Source: Penelope pileata (Eukaryota; Chordata; Aves; Galliformes; Cracidae). Taken from it: a stretch of 64,000 nucleotides of DNA. Of the stretch, positions 32,837 through 44,500 are shown in pieces. The stretch covers positions 19,874-83,873 of the forward strand of contig WBMW01005117.1 in assembly GCA_013396635.1 (NCBI GenBank), read 5' to 3'. Both the position numbers and the translations under genes were made by a program. Positions within the stretch are counted from its first letter, which is position 1; each line of letters starts with the position of its first letter. The notes beneath the pieces are model-generated. The model made no database searches, had not been told where the DNA came from, and saw only the letters and a program-made list of their open reading frames with translations.

Positions 32837-35800
32837 CTCCTTTCCTACCAGCTTCTGTCTGGAGCCACTAGATCAGGCGTGAACTCAGCTGCTTCTGTTT
32901 CCATTACCATCTAAAACCTGTAGAAGCCTCTAGTAATTTTTAGTGGTAATTTTTAGTGGTACCCAAAAGTCCAAGACTCCAGAATAATCTTCAAGAAGTG
33001 ATGCAGATGTTACTACTGGGGCACAAGGAATATCTTTTCATCTTAATTTCTTTCTATAACCACAAGATTATTGAGAACCTTCTCAGTAATTTCTTTTTCC
33101 CTGCAAAGAAAATCAGGCAGAGGGTACAAACAATTGGCGAGCCTGAGGGAGGTGAGCCAACAGCCGTTCCAAGGCATTGGAATACTGCATACTTAAGGAC
33201 AGAGTTAGGGTGAGGAAAGAAAAGCTGCATTCTCAGCTTCTTGTTGTGGATACTGAAAGTTATCTTCTCCTGTGCTGCTAAGATACGTTTTTCCCTCTCT
33301 GCTGTAGTCATGAAATAGAATCTGTAGTAAGTTGTTTCTTCTCAGGCACTCATTGTCCTCTTAAACCATACCAGGCTTCTCCATGCTGGCTTTCATTGTC
33401 CCGAAGAGGAAAGGATCAGTTTCCTGTCCTCTGAGCCAGTGTGAGAAGACCGACCTTCTGCGGAAGGTTTCACTTTTCTCTCCAGTGCTGGTCGTATGGC
33501 TCCCAGCCGCGTGATGCTTTGTATTACTGCAGTCTTTACTGACAAGTAGGATGGAGAACCCCATCAGTGTGGACCCCCACGCCACCCCCAAACCTGTATT
33601 CAAAGCTCAGTTAAAGCAGCCACGATGGCCAGAATCCAGTTGTCAAAGCAGAGCGTCTAGTCATGTTTTTTGAAAGAATATTGCATCTCTTAACGTCCCA
33701 TTGGAGTTCACGTGAACCTTTCCAACCACAGCTGATTTATTTCAGAGTAATGTCTTTCTGCTGCTGTTGTGCCATTATCCTGCTCTTCCAGTTCAGCCAT
33801 TTGTGTTTGTAGAAACCTCTGGTGACCTCTTTATTATGCAGACAGAGCAGATATTTGCAAGTCAGTTGTGGAGGGTAGCTAGTTTGGATCTGTATTCAAA
33901 TACTCAAATAAGCATATTTTTATTCAAATATCCTTTTAAAGTTCACACTCTGAAACTTTCTCCTACATTGCATATGCATGCGTTGATACAATCTGGAATT
34001 CTGAGTTGATTGTAATATTGCTACTAGGTATTAGACTAGAGTTGTTTTAACACCACTTCTTCCTCAAAGGAAAATTAATCATTTACTAAACTAGAATGCT
34101 AACATGAATGACTGTGTTGTTATGCATATGGTATTTAATTTTTTCAGCCTTCTAGGTCCCTTTTGAAAACAAGCTTAGCCAACTAAACTTAACAAGCTTT
34201 TACTTGAGTGTGTGTAAATGTTAAATAAACAAAATATTTTTGCTGCTTATGCTTGCAGCATTCAGCTTCATTAAACATGTTTGTATGCAGCCTATAACCT
34301 TTTACAGTGTAACAGGCTGCATGACTAACTTGTAAGGCAGACTCAGTTCAGATGAAAGAAGGGATGGAAGATGTACTTCAGAGAAGTCGTTTGGATGTCG
34401 ATCTCCCTAGACGCTCTCAGGGTGCCATGTTCAAGCAAAATAAGGGTTTCTGTCTTGGAAAACGTGAGGTGTATACCAGGTCAGGCTGGCTTCTCTTCGA
34501 TGGATTTGAGCTAGCTGGTTTCCCTTTGCAGGGAATAACAATTAACAAGCATTTTGCACCGCAAAGTCACCCGTGGTTGATGGTGCCCCTACTGCCAAGC
34601 ACGAATCCTCCGGTTACAACGCGGTCGCGGGCCGAGGCTGGCGCGGTGTGAGGTTTGTACATCCCACTTCCTCTGACAGCCTGAGGAAGGGTTTGTTTCC
34701 AATTAGGAGGCAAAGCCAGGCTTCAGAGGCCAAGGAGATGCTAACAGCAGAGAGAATTTTAAGAATGTCACCACATCTGGCAGATGCTCAGGGAAGACCT
34801 TGGGAACAGAGGCAAACAAGTGAGGACTGCTTCTAGCCTTACCTGCCAAAGCAAGGATTGAGTGTGAGCAAATGTTGGCTGCTCTGAGGAGATGATGTGT
34901 TTTGTGGTAGTGGAGTGACGATGCTGAGAACGAAAGAGATGCTCGCTAGCAACACAGTAGTTGATCGAGAGGGCTGTCTTAAAATCCTTACAAAGTAAAT
35001 ATAAGGCACTGTGAAACACATTCTCAATTCAGAAAAACTGCTGTAGAAACGTGGTTTGACAATACATTATTCCACTAAGCAGCTGTCCTTACGTGCCTTG
35101 AGAGAGGAATCCGCATCAGCACTTCTTCCCCAGGAGGCAGGGGTACCCACCTTCTAATGAGGGTAGGGCAGCCGTAATTCTTCGAGAACAGCTGTCCCTT
35201 TTCTTTCAAAACTGCCATTTAGATTCAGCATTTGAACTTTCTCTTCAGTCTGACGGTTTTCAGATCACAGAGGAAGTAAATTGGTGAAGCAGCTTCTGAG
35301 ACGTTAGATACCTGTCTTGCTCCACTGATCAAAGGAGCAGCTGATTTCATTCTGTGTAAAGAAATGTTTAATACCTGAACACCCCCCCCCAACAGAAACA
35401 AGCATCTGGCTGCCATAGAGGAAACCTATTAGCTATTAAAGAGTTATTCTTTCAAAGGCTGATCCTAATAATATTGGATTTCATAAAAGTAAATAGGTTC
35501 TCAAGATGCCTCTATCCCCAAAAGCAACGACTCTTCTTAATGCACTTGCGTTACAAAATGCTATTTTAAAAATGCAAAATAAGACTCTTCTAAGAATTCA
35601 TTGCCATAAGTCAGAACTTTATATGAACGTTCAATTTGATTAGCTATAGCCGAAAGCTAAAAGGTATGTAACAGAGCCTGAAAAATTAATGAAAACGGTG
35701 CTGTTTCAGTTTAATGTCCCTGTTTTCTGCTCTCTGAACACCCATACCATTGCAGCCATCGGTTTCATAACAGTGTCTTACCAGACCCTGAAGCAGACAC

Positions 35801-36896
35801 ACAGACAAATGAACTCAAGAGTGTCCTGAAAAGTCTGTGAAAACACCTCGGGAAATGTTGACTGTTGCAGTCTGAAGATCAAAGCAGAATTATCTAACTT
35901 GAATTATTTAAATTCTTGAGATGATGAACTGCGTGTAGTTGTTTGTGAATGTTTTGTTTTCCAATTATGAAACTTATTTTTCACTGGCTCCAAAATGCTA
36001 GTTCTTTAAGAGCATGAATAATTTTAAGCATTTTTGGGCATCTTTTACTGTTTTGTAACTGAACTTTCTGTGACATTTGTAGTGTCAGAAAACAGGCGCT
36101 TGCAAAGGCAGCCTCATGTTTTTGAATGCTTATGGTGAACAGTGCAATTCTGGCATTGCTGTTTTCACATCATTTGAGTTAGTGTTGTATTGCAGTGGTC
36201 ATTACTTTTGTTGGGCCGGAACCTGCCGTCCTTGCTGAGACTGCTGCCCCCAAGCATGTTCAGCGTTAGCTTGCTCTTAATTATTATTGTTGACTTGGAA
36301 CAGAGAAGTTTGAGCCAAGACCAAGGACTCATTTTGCTACCATTTATATAGAATTTGTGGTAAAAGACATTCTTGGATTTATGGCACTTAGAGTGCAAAT
36401 CCCCAGGATTTTTAAGACGTGTCTTGCGTCCTTCCATAGTAACCGGTGTGGGCTTAGGAGACAGAAATCTGACGGATTCGGGAGTGCTGAGCCCCAGGCT
36501 GGTGCTCCTGTCCCAGCACCATTTCATTTCAGTGAATGGCTTTCTAGCAGGAATTGGGATTTTAATGGCATAGGCCAAAGGAGTGCATTTAAATTGTTCT
36601 GTTACTGATTGTTACAGGACAGTGACTGTTACTAGTTGTTCTGTAAGGGTTCTTGATAAGGCCATTCTGTCTGTGTTAATGCCCGGTGAAGCCATTAAAT
36701 CGCTACCGGTTCCAGTTCTCATCCCTGACCTAAGAACTCGGGCTTTGATCATGATCTTTTTGGAGTCCAAGTGTAATTGAGCACACGATTGCTTTCACCT
36801 ACCTGACGGGTTAGAACGCATCAAAAGGGTGAGAACCAGCAAGAAGGGGTCATCCTGCAGTTAGGATGCTGATGCGGCTTGGAGGCCTGATTTTCA
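32837..36896. other. intergenic spacer, no gene seen
   Basis: No exon was supported. An isolated CpG-dense patch lies at about 34590-34650 in otherwise AT-rich DNA. A 137-codon minus frame at 36165-36578 has no recognised domain. Nothing else was recognised. Confidence 0.5.
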
Positions 36897-36973
36897 TGGA
36901 ATCCTAGGGTTGGAAAAGACCTCTAAGGTCACTCAGTCCTACTGGATTTTGGCCAATTCATCAGCACCATGCC
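36897..36973 (-). mobile_element. CR1 LINE fragment, short, minus orientation
   Basis: TCATGGAATCCTAGGGTTGG followed by AAAAGACCTCTAAGGTCACT and CAGTCCTACT is the reverse complement of a CR1 3' terminus. About 75 bases survive, ending near the CACCATGCC block. Confidence 0.88.
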
Positions 36974-38039
36974 ATAGGCTCCTGTTTCTAAATAGAGTCG
37001 AAAACATTGTGTTTGTCTCTTTTCTCACCTTTTGTCTATTTTGTTTGCATTGGGGAGGGTACAGATGTGCAGCATGTTGTGTGCTACTGCTTCGTGGCAC
37101 AGCTGCAACATTTCATCAATGAGAACGCGCCTGGTGCTCCTTTGATTCATGGAATGAGGAATGTCGTACCGCTCTGAGGGAGGAGGAGCACGCGTTTGCA
37201 GATGATCTTTAAGGGGGAAGTGCAGCAGAACAAACCCGGTAACGCAAAGTGTCGGGCTCATGGCATGCAGATGAGCACCCCTGTCTTGTCGGAGCGGGGG
37301 GAGATAGAGGCGGTTACACTGCTGTCGTTTTCTGCAGTCAAGGATTCTTTCAAAGAGAAAATCCATCACTTTGAAGAATGTACAGAAGAAAAACTCCACA
37401 GCAACCAAAGCCATAGGCAAGCGAGCAAAAGGCAAAGTGAAACCGCTGAGGAAAATAAATAAGAGCCTTTACAGCAGTCCTGGTGAATTGAAATTGACTA
37501 GGCCATTATAGTCTACTTTCTTCCCCTATCCACATGTTTTAAAAGATTTTTTTAAATATAAGTTTTGCTGCAGAAGCAGGATGTTGTAATAAGGTGTTAT
37601 AAAACATCCTCTGTCCTGGAATGCCCCCAAAGCACCACGGAACCGATCTGCCTGAGGGATCTGGCTGGGCTGATCCCACTGCCTGCACGTGAAGCGGTGG
37701 TCACCTCTGGGGCACCGTGTTTGGGGCACACGGGCAGGAATGTCCCCTCCCATGGGAGCGGGTGCTGGGAAGGCCTTGGGAACCCCCGGGGCTGCAGGAG
37801 CACAGCCCTCAGTGCCATTTTGTGCTGGGCTGAGCACCTCAGGCTCTGTGCCCCCGTGGTGCTCACATGTGTTAATGTGTAGGTGGAAGAAGTGTGGATT
37901 GGATGTAAATTCGAGTTCATGGTGTCGAGTGTTAGTTCTGAACTCTGGGCCGAAGGTGTAACAGCTGAATGGGGGTGGGTGAGGACACAGCCGAGAGACC
38001 GCAGCCTGGAGTCCTGGGGAAGGGCTTCCCCGACCCCTT
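36974..38039. other. flank of the CpG-rich region, no exon seen
   Basis: Nothing was recognised. GC content climbs from about 37700 towards the CpG-rich patch. Confidence 0.5.
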
Positions 38040-38660
38040 GGGAAGCGCCGGGGGCTGTTCTTGCTCTCCGAACGCTGTGCCTTGGCGTACGTTTTGGGCC
38101 CCTCAGTCACCTCGCCCACGCTGAAGGCTGAGGCGGTCCCCCGGCGCCCGTTGCCGCCGCAGGGCGGCGCTGTGAGGCGGCCGCGCTCCGGGGCGGGGCG
38201 CGCCCGCCCCACCGGGCAGCACCTCCCGCCCGGTGGGCGGTGCCTCAGCGCCTCGGGAGGCCGCGGCCNNNNNNNNNNNNNNNNNNNNNNNNNNNNNNNN
38301 NNNNNNNNNNNNNNNNNNNNNNNNNNNNNNNNNNNNNNNNNNNNNNNNNNNNNNNNNNNNNNNNNNNNNNNNNNNNNNNNNNNNNNNNNNNNNNNNNNNN
38401 NNNNNNNNNNNNNNNNNNNNNNNNNNNNNNNNNNNNNNNNNNNNNNNNNNNNNNNNNNNNNNNNNNNNNNNNNNNNNNNNNNNNNNNNNNNNNNNNNNNN
38501 NNNNNNNNNNNNNNNNNNNNNNNNNNNNNNNNNNNNNNNNNNNNNNNNNNNNNNNNNCCTGGAGCAGAGCCCCAGCTGCACGTGCTCTCGTGCCCGGATT
38601 TCTGCGGCGGGCTGGCAGCTGGGGTTGGTGAGCCCAGGGGTCTTCTCCCGCCCTAGTGGT
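38040..38660 (+). promoter_or_regulatory. NAV2: CpG-rich region, probable NAV2 promoter
   Basis: The resolved flanks of the gap are dense in CpG and GC boxes (for example GGGGCGGGGC near 38191-38200) and stand out from surrounding DNA. The patch lies 0.8-1.4 kb upstream of the NAV2 alternative start exon, on the side expected for its promoter. Nearly half of it is unsequenced. It could drive NAV2, an unseen exon in the gap, or both. Confidence 0.5.
38269..38557. other. assembly gap, 289 N
   Basis: A run of unresolved bases lies inside the CpG-rich patch. Any reading frame drawn across it is meaningless. Its odd length suggests an estimated rather than placeholder size. Confidence 1.
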
Positions 38661-39451
38661 TCTGTGATGCCTCCGGGCATCGGCCCTCGTGGTGCAGCGG
38701 TGATGCGCGGGGCTGCTGCTCTGGGTACTGCTGTGAAAGAAGCCCCGGAGGCACTGTAAGGCAGTACCCGGGCATCAGGGTGCCCGGAGGTTTGGGTGGA
38801 GAGTGTGATGTGCCCCAAATGCATCGTTGTTGTGTTGGTTCTGACTGCTGGTGGTGGGCAAAGAGTATCAGTAGCTGCGTGTCCTTTCAAGCTGGTAAAA
38901 AATGCTTTTTTTTTTTCCCTCTTCTAGGTATTTGTTTGAACACACAGAAGATGATGACAAGCATGCATGGATGATTCTACGTAATTAACACCTGCTAGAT
39001 TTGCAATTATCGCTGTGAAGTGTTTACATTGATTTATGGGAAGGAGGTGGCCCAAGAGAGGGATGCTGATGATATCAACACAGTGGATTAAATGCACATT
39101 TACACCTTTATTGACATATAAATTACCCGTGCCAGGAATGCACTGAAAAGGCTGCTGATGGAGCAATAATGTGGCACAAGGAACCAGGTTTGGACTGGGC
39201 TCTGTCATCCTCCTGCAAAGCACAGCAACGGGACCCCCCATCGGAGCTGAAATAGGGTGCAGAGGCTCCCAGAGTGGCTGCCTGGCAAGAGAGCGAGCAG
39301 CGATGGTGAGCGAGAACTTTGAAGGGTGAGAAAAAATGCAGAAGGAGTTCTCGTGCCCTTTTTTTAAACGACTTTGAGCTTTTTGTTGTTGTTCGTGCTA
39401 TGGATTTTTAGAGAGAGCTGAGAGAGGCCGGAGGAGCGTTGTAGCTGGGAA

Positions 39452-39526
39452 ATGGAACCTGGCTCTGAATCCAGCCAGCATCAGAAAAGAAAGCCTGTGA
39501 CACATGGACTGGAAGATCAAAAAAAG
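39452..39526 (+). CDS. NAV2: NAV2 alternative first coding exon (25 codons)
   Basis: NAV2 (neuron navigator 2) is a large cytoskeletal protein with an N-terminal calponin-homology domain, microtubule-binding regions and a C-terminal AAA+ ATPase domain; it acts in neurite growth and is retinoic-acid inducible. This exon starts MEPGSESSQHQKRKP and ends HGLEDQKK, then a consensus donor AAAAAG|GTGAGT in phase 0. From memory, one human NAV2 isoform begins MESVSESSQQQKRKP and ends its first 25 residues HGLEDQKR before the IYTDWANHY of the CH domain: same length, about 20 of 25 identical. The ATG has a good context (GAA before, G after) and an in-frame TGA at 39419-39421 fixes it as the start. The 5' UTR start is unknown. 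No other NAV2 exon is visible. Confidence 0.87.
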
Positions 39527-41501
39527 GTGAGTGACAAAAGGCTTCTGCTTAAATTGCTGGAATAGACACAAGTGGCTGAAGAGCTCCGTGTAACTCTTGG
39601 TTCAGTTGCTGCTAACTGCTCTTAGCCAGCTGCAGATGTCTTCTCCTTGCTCTGTATTTAAAACAGTGTTGTCTTGCTTGTTGCGATGTGTGGAGCATAC
39701 TACAGGGAGAGCTGTGGGTTGAGTGAGGTGAGGGAGAAGTCCCCAGAATGCTGGATAGTTGCTGATGAAGAGGCTTAGGATGAAAATGAGCTCTAGTGAC
39801 TTTCACTAAGTCTGGTGAGATCATTGATTTCCTGTGGCTTTAACTCTTCCTGATGCCGCTAGAGAGGCTGAAGCATTGCTTTCTCAGGATCTGGCTGGTA
39901 AACTTGCTGAAAACATGGCACACTTGTCAGTCCCTGATTGTCCTGGTGATAATGTTATCATTTCTGTGTCGTTTCCAGACGTGGCTCTGACTGGAAACCA
40001 CACAAAGCGCACAGTGGAACATACTTAGTGCTGGCTGACAGATCCTGTTCTGTGCGAGGCCTTTGTGGAAGCCTCGTGTGTCAAGGTGGTATTGTGTTAT
40101 TCAATAAGAATTGATTGGCTGTGCATATTAAATTAACCTAAATGAAGTTGCCATCTTGGGAGAACTGCGGTTTGCAAACACCCGGGCTTTAAAGTTGTGT
40201 TCTTGGCACTGGTGAAGCAAACTGTACCAGTGGAAATGCTTCTGCTGTATATACTGTCTGTGTTGTTTTCCAAGTGGATTTGATTGTTGATTTAACAACA
40301 ATTAATTTGTTATCTGTATTTGGTCTTGTGTGAAAAGCTTCCTTTTCCTGAAGGTTTGTGCACAGTTTGTATTGGATTTGAAGTGAGCTGGAGGCAGAAA
40401 TGGCCATCAGCTGTCATTGTGCTGTTGGCCGGAGCTGTGTAACGCTGGAGAGGGGATCCATGTGTCACAACGGGATCAAGTCTGCTGAAGAATAAAGGTG
40501 GTTTCTCTGTCACTCCATTAGAAATCAAAGCAGCCTGGAAAACTTTCAGAAATGAGATAAAACGCAGCTGTTTCCTTAGAAAAATGACGTTTAAGCGTTG
40601 CTTATTTAGGCAACCGACTAGAAGCCCCAAATGTATTTTAACTGCACCGAGCACGAGCTATTAACTGACAAGCTGACGAGGTCTTCCTTCTCCTTTTTCA
40701 AGGAAGCATTTTGGGGCTGAAGGAAATCAATAAGGCCTGAAACAAAATCCTTCTGTCGATGTCATTTCTGGAGGCTGCTTCTGCTTCTTTTTTTTCTCCT
40801 TAAGTATACAACAGCGTACGATGGGAAAAACATTTGGGACCTGAGACCCCAAAGTACCCAATAATTGTCCTGATGGATCAAAATTAATATGCAATTATGT
40901 CTGCCTCTCCTTGCTGATAGGTATAGAAGCCTGCATCTCCCATCTGCTCCTGGCTCTGGGTGTTTGGTGCACATGTAGCATGGGGCCTCTGAAAGTATAA
41001 TGTAACCCCAAGCGAGGCTCGGTGGCAGCTGGGATAACATCAATTGGTCATGCTTTGCTGACATTCATTTTAACTTGAACTCTAGCCGTCATGGAGATTA
41101 TTAAATTTATAATGATAGATGTAAGATCCATTTTAATGACTCTTCATGCTTGGGTGATCTCTCTCGCTTCTGTTTGCAAAACAAGTCGTAACAGAGTATT
41201 ATGTTTCATTTCCTATTGAATTTTCCAGGGAAGGGTTCCTGAGGAGAGCTGTGCTCAGACTCATGTTTACTGGGAGAAAATAGTTTGGAATAAAACTGGT
41301 GATAGGACTCGGTTGTTATTGTGGAGTTGAATAATAATATAAACTGTAATGTTGTTAAGTTTCGTGTTCTTTGGTTGGAAAAGTGTGTATGTGATCCAGG
41401 GCCATTAGAATTAATCATCAGTGGGCACTTCTGTTACTGAAAAATGAGAGTGCTGCTGGGAGGAAATGAGACCCAGCTCATTTCAAGTCAGACAAATGCA
41501 T

Positions 41502-41528
41502 TCTCTCTCTCTTTTTTTTTTTTTTTTT
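41502..41528. repeat. (TC)n followed by T17
   Basis: Five TC units run into seventeen T. It is a simple repeat. Confidence 0.95.
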
Positions 41529-44500
41529 GATAGGGATGTTTTATGGATATGAAGTCAACCTTTCCGTAGTATTTTTGAATCAGTGTGTTTATGTACCAAT
41601 TAATGATGCATCTGCCATATGTTGTCCAAGTGGAATAACACAGAGCTAGGGTTGTGTTTGTGGTACAGCAATCAAGAAAATGCTTAATTTGGCTTTTTTC
41701 TTTCTGCAAGCATATTTCTAGATATCTACTTCATACTTCTATTGATCAAAGCAAGACGAGCTCTAGTTGTTGTTCGTTGCTCAGTGGTATGAAGCTTTGT
41801 TTTTTGTATTTTGACTGATGTTCAGGAACTGGCAATGGAGCTGCCTGGCGTTACTGAAGGCAGCAGAAGCAGGATCTCTTTGCTTTAACACTTTAATGTG
41901 CAGGGTAACGTGGCAGCTGGCAGCTCAGCTTATGCTGGCTGGAGTGACAATTCCAGAGCCCAGTGCCATGGGCTTGTACTGTAGCAGTACAAAACGGGAT
42001 CAGCTGTAACAGCCCTGTCAGCGGGCCAGGCGGAGGCAGTAGGATTGCCAAGGTGAGTGCTAACGTGGGTGAGGTGAGCAGGCTTAATGCCAGGATGTGA
42101 CCTTAGCAACAAAGACTTTAAATGCAGCAGATGACATGGGTGATGCTGGAGGCATGCTGAATTGGTCTGTAGGTTGTTTGCTTTGATACCAACATGGATG
42201 ATGAGCCGTTGCCTGTGAATCCACAGCTAGATTGCTCTCGGGAGAGGGGATTGGAGGCAGTCTCCCCAGAGATGCTGCCATAGCTGTGGAGCAGATCTGA
42301 CGCCAAACCTTGTCAAGCTGAACTGACAGTGGCCTTCCGGTATCATTTTCCTTTTTCTGCTTGAAAGCTAACTTCATCTTTTGAATGATGAACGCGGGAG
42401 CTGCAGTTTTAGAGTGTTAAAAGCAGGCTAACACTTCTTCGTGGGGCGTGTCTTCTGTTTTGTTTGTATTGACACAATCTTCCTGATCTGAATGACTGAA
42501 GCCATATGGCACAGTTTGCTCTTTGCTTGATTTTGTCATCCCAAGGTTCGTACTGATGTGCCTCGGGTTCACGTGGGGGTGCTTTGCTGCTGCCTTTGTC
42601 CAGGTGGGCTCAGAGAGCGTCAGTGGTGTGGCACGTGGTGACCTGCTGCTGTCAGCAGCGTGCAGTGGCTGAGCACCGTGCCTCCTGGTGGGTCCTCGTG
42701 CTGACACGTGAAGGGGGGCTGAGTTGCCGAGCCCTGGTGGTGTGCCCAGGGCTCGCCTTCTGCACTGAGGTCCTGTGCTTTCTGCTCTCGAGATGCCCCT
42801 GAAGCCCTGTGCTGTCTGTGACTAGTTTGAGCCACTTTTTGTTAACAGATTGGTTCAAGGAAAGAAGTAGTTCCCTTAATTTTGGTGAGGTACACTTGAA
42901 ACTTCGTGATTGTTGTGGCATATTCTCATCTTATTTTTATTTTTTTGTTAGAAGTTCTTTCTGTAGTAGTTTTAGCGAGGAAAAGTGTACGAGGAAGTGC
43001 GGCTTCATTACTGCCAGCTCTCTCCTATCCAGACTGGAGTCTTAAAGAAAAGTCTTGGATGAAGAAACAGCGCTAACTGTGAGCGTCAAAAATCCTCTCG
43101 TCAGGCAAACAGTGGGTGCTGTCTGCTGTGCCGGTGGCTGCTGCACTGTTTGGCGGGCTCAGGGGAGATGACTCCTGCAAGCTTTTTAAAGCTGGGGGTG
43201 ACGTGGTCCAGCTTGTGCCAGTTTTCAGTAGGACGTGATGCCCAGGGTCAGTGCTGCTGCAGACCTGTCCAGGATAAGACTGGGAGCTGTGAACTTCGTG
43301 CGCTTGGGATCGCTGTGCTTCACAGTCTCATGAGGAACAGACTTTAATGTGATGCTGTCAGGTTTTAGTCTTTCCCCTTTCCCCAATTCTATGTTACTGT
43401 AAAATGAAAATGAACTCATACGTGGCTTTTTGAGATCTTGCTTGTGCAAGTGCTTGATTTTTACCTGTTTTGTTGTGTGGACCTGCGTATATCACGGCCA
43501 GTGCATGCACATATGCTGTAACTTGTTGTGCAGGTGGATATGGGGCTCCTAAAAGAGATAGACCCTGTCTAGGTGGGTCTTGTAAGGGAGGTGTGCTGGG
43601 TTGCTGGCTTCTGGTCCTGCTGGGGCTCAGCTTCACAGTGGGGCTCGGAAGAAGTTGAGCTCTCCTGTGGCTCTGCAGGTGGCTTCCTGCAGCTCGTGCC
43701 CGGAGACCCAAGGGGACAGCAAAACCCAGCTTCGCTGCAGGCGGAGCTGAGGCAGATCTGCTTGTTCAAGCACTGAGTGCTGGCATGCAGAGCCCAAAAA
43801 CAAGTCCACGTTTACAGCTCCTGCAGAGCTGGAGAGAAGGGTGATTTCCATGTGTGTCCTGGGGACTCAGGTGGTACATGGGATACGTGAGAGAGCTGTG
43901 AGTTAAGTGAAGCTTTGACCTGCGCTCTCCTGTCCCACAGAAAAGGATACAGATTGGCCATGAGGACCTTTCCCAGTCTATTTTGTCATAACCTCTACCT
44001 CTGAACCTGTTTCACTTCCGTTTTTTTTCATGCCTGTGATTGGAGTTGGGCTTCCTGGTAAATACTTAGTATAAAGTTGTTGCATCTCTCCCAATGCACC
44101 AGACGGTTTCTGTGACGCTGCCAGAGCCGCTTCAATCTCCCATTTTAGGTATTTTTATTATTTCTGTTTTTTTCAGTTGTTAATATTCTGGGTTTTCCTT
44201 CCAAACAGTTATGCCTGGAAGGATCCATCCCAAGGTATTCTACCCGGTGCTAGTTGTGCTATCACAGGAAGGGGTGGCTCGAGAGCAGGTAGTTCACATG
44301 GGGCTTTGGGTGCTGGGCAGTGGCGGTGCTGGGTGCCGTGCACACCGGAGTACCTCTGGCTTCAGAGGGTCCCTCTGTGCTGGGTTCAGGCTGGGTGCTT
44401 TGGCATGCTTCCCTTCTCTTTTTGCCTGAAAATGCTGGATTCAAGTCATTTGGTTGATTCAAGGACTTTATTTTCATTTATCAGGAATAAAACAGTGAAC

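Noticed and set aside
32657..32914. 85-codon plus-strand frame starting METILST
   Set aside because: Much of it is a CR1 fragment read in antisense.
33128..33160. TTGGCGAGCC-like word that could recall a retroviral primer-binding site
   Set aside because: No LTR pair, no polypurine tract and no gag or pol remnant lies nearby.
36165..36578. 137-codon minus-strand frame
   Set aside because: No recognised domain, no splice framing and no conserved neighbour; within chance expectation.
37526..38890. Frames of 132-454 codons through the N gap
   Set aside because: They are long only because unresolved bases are read as open codons.
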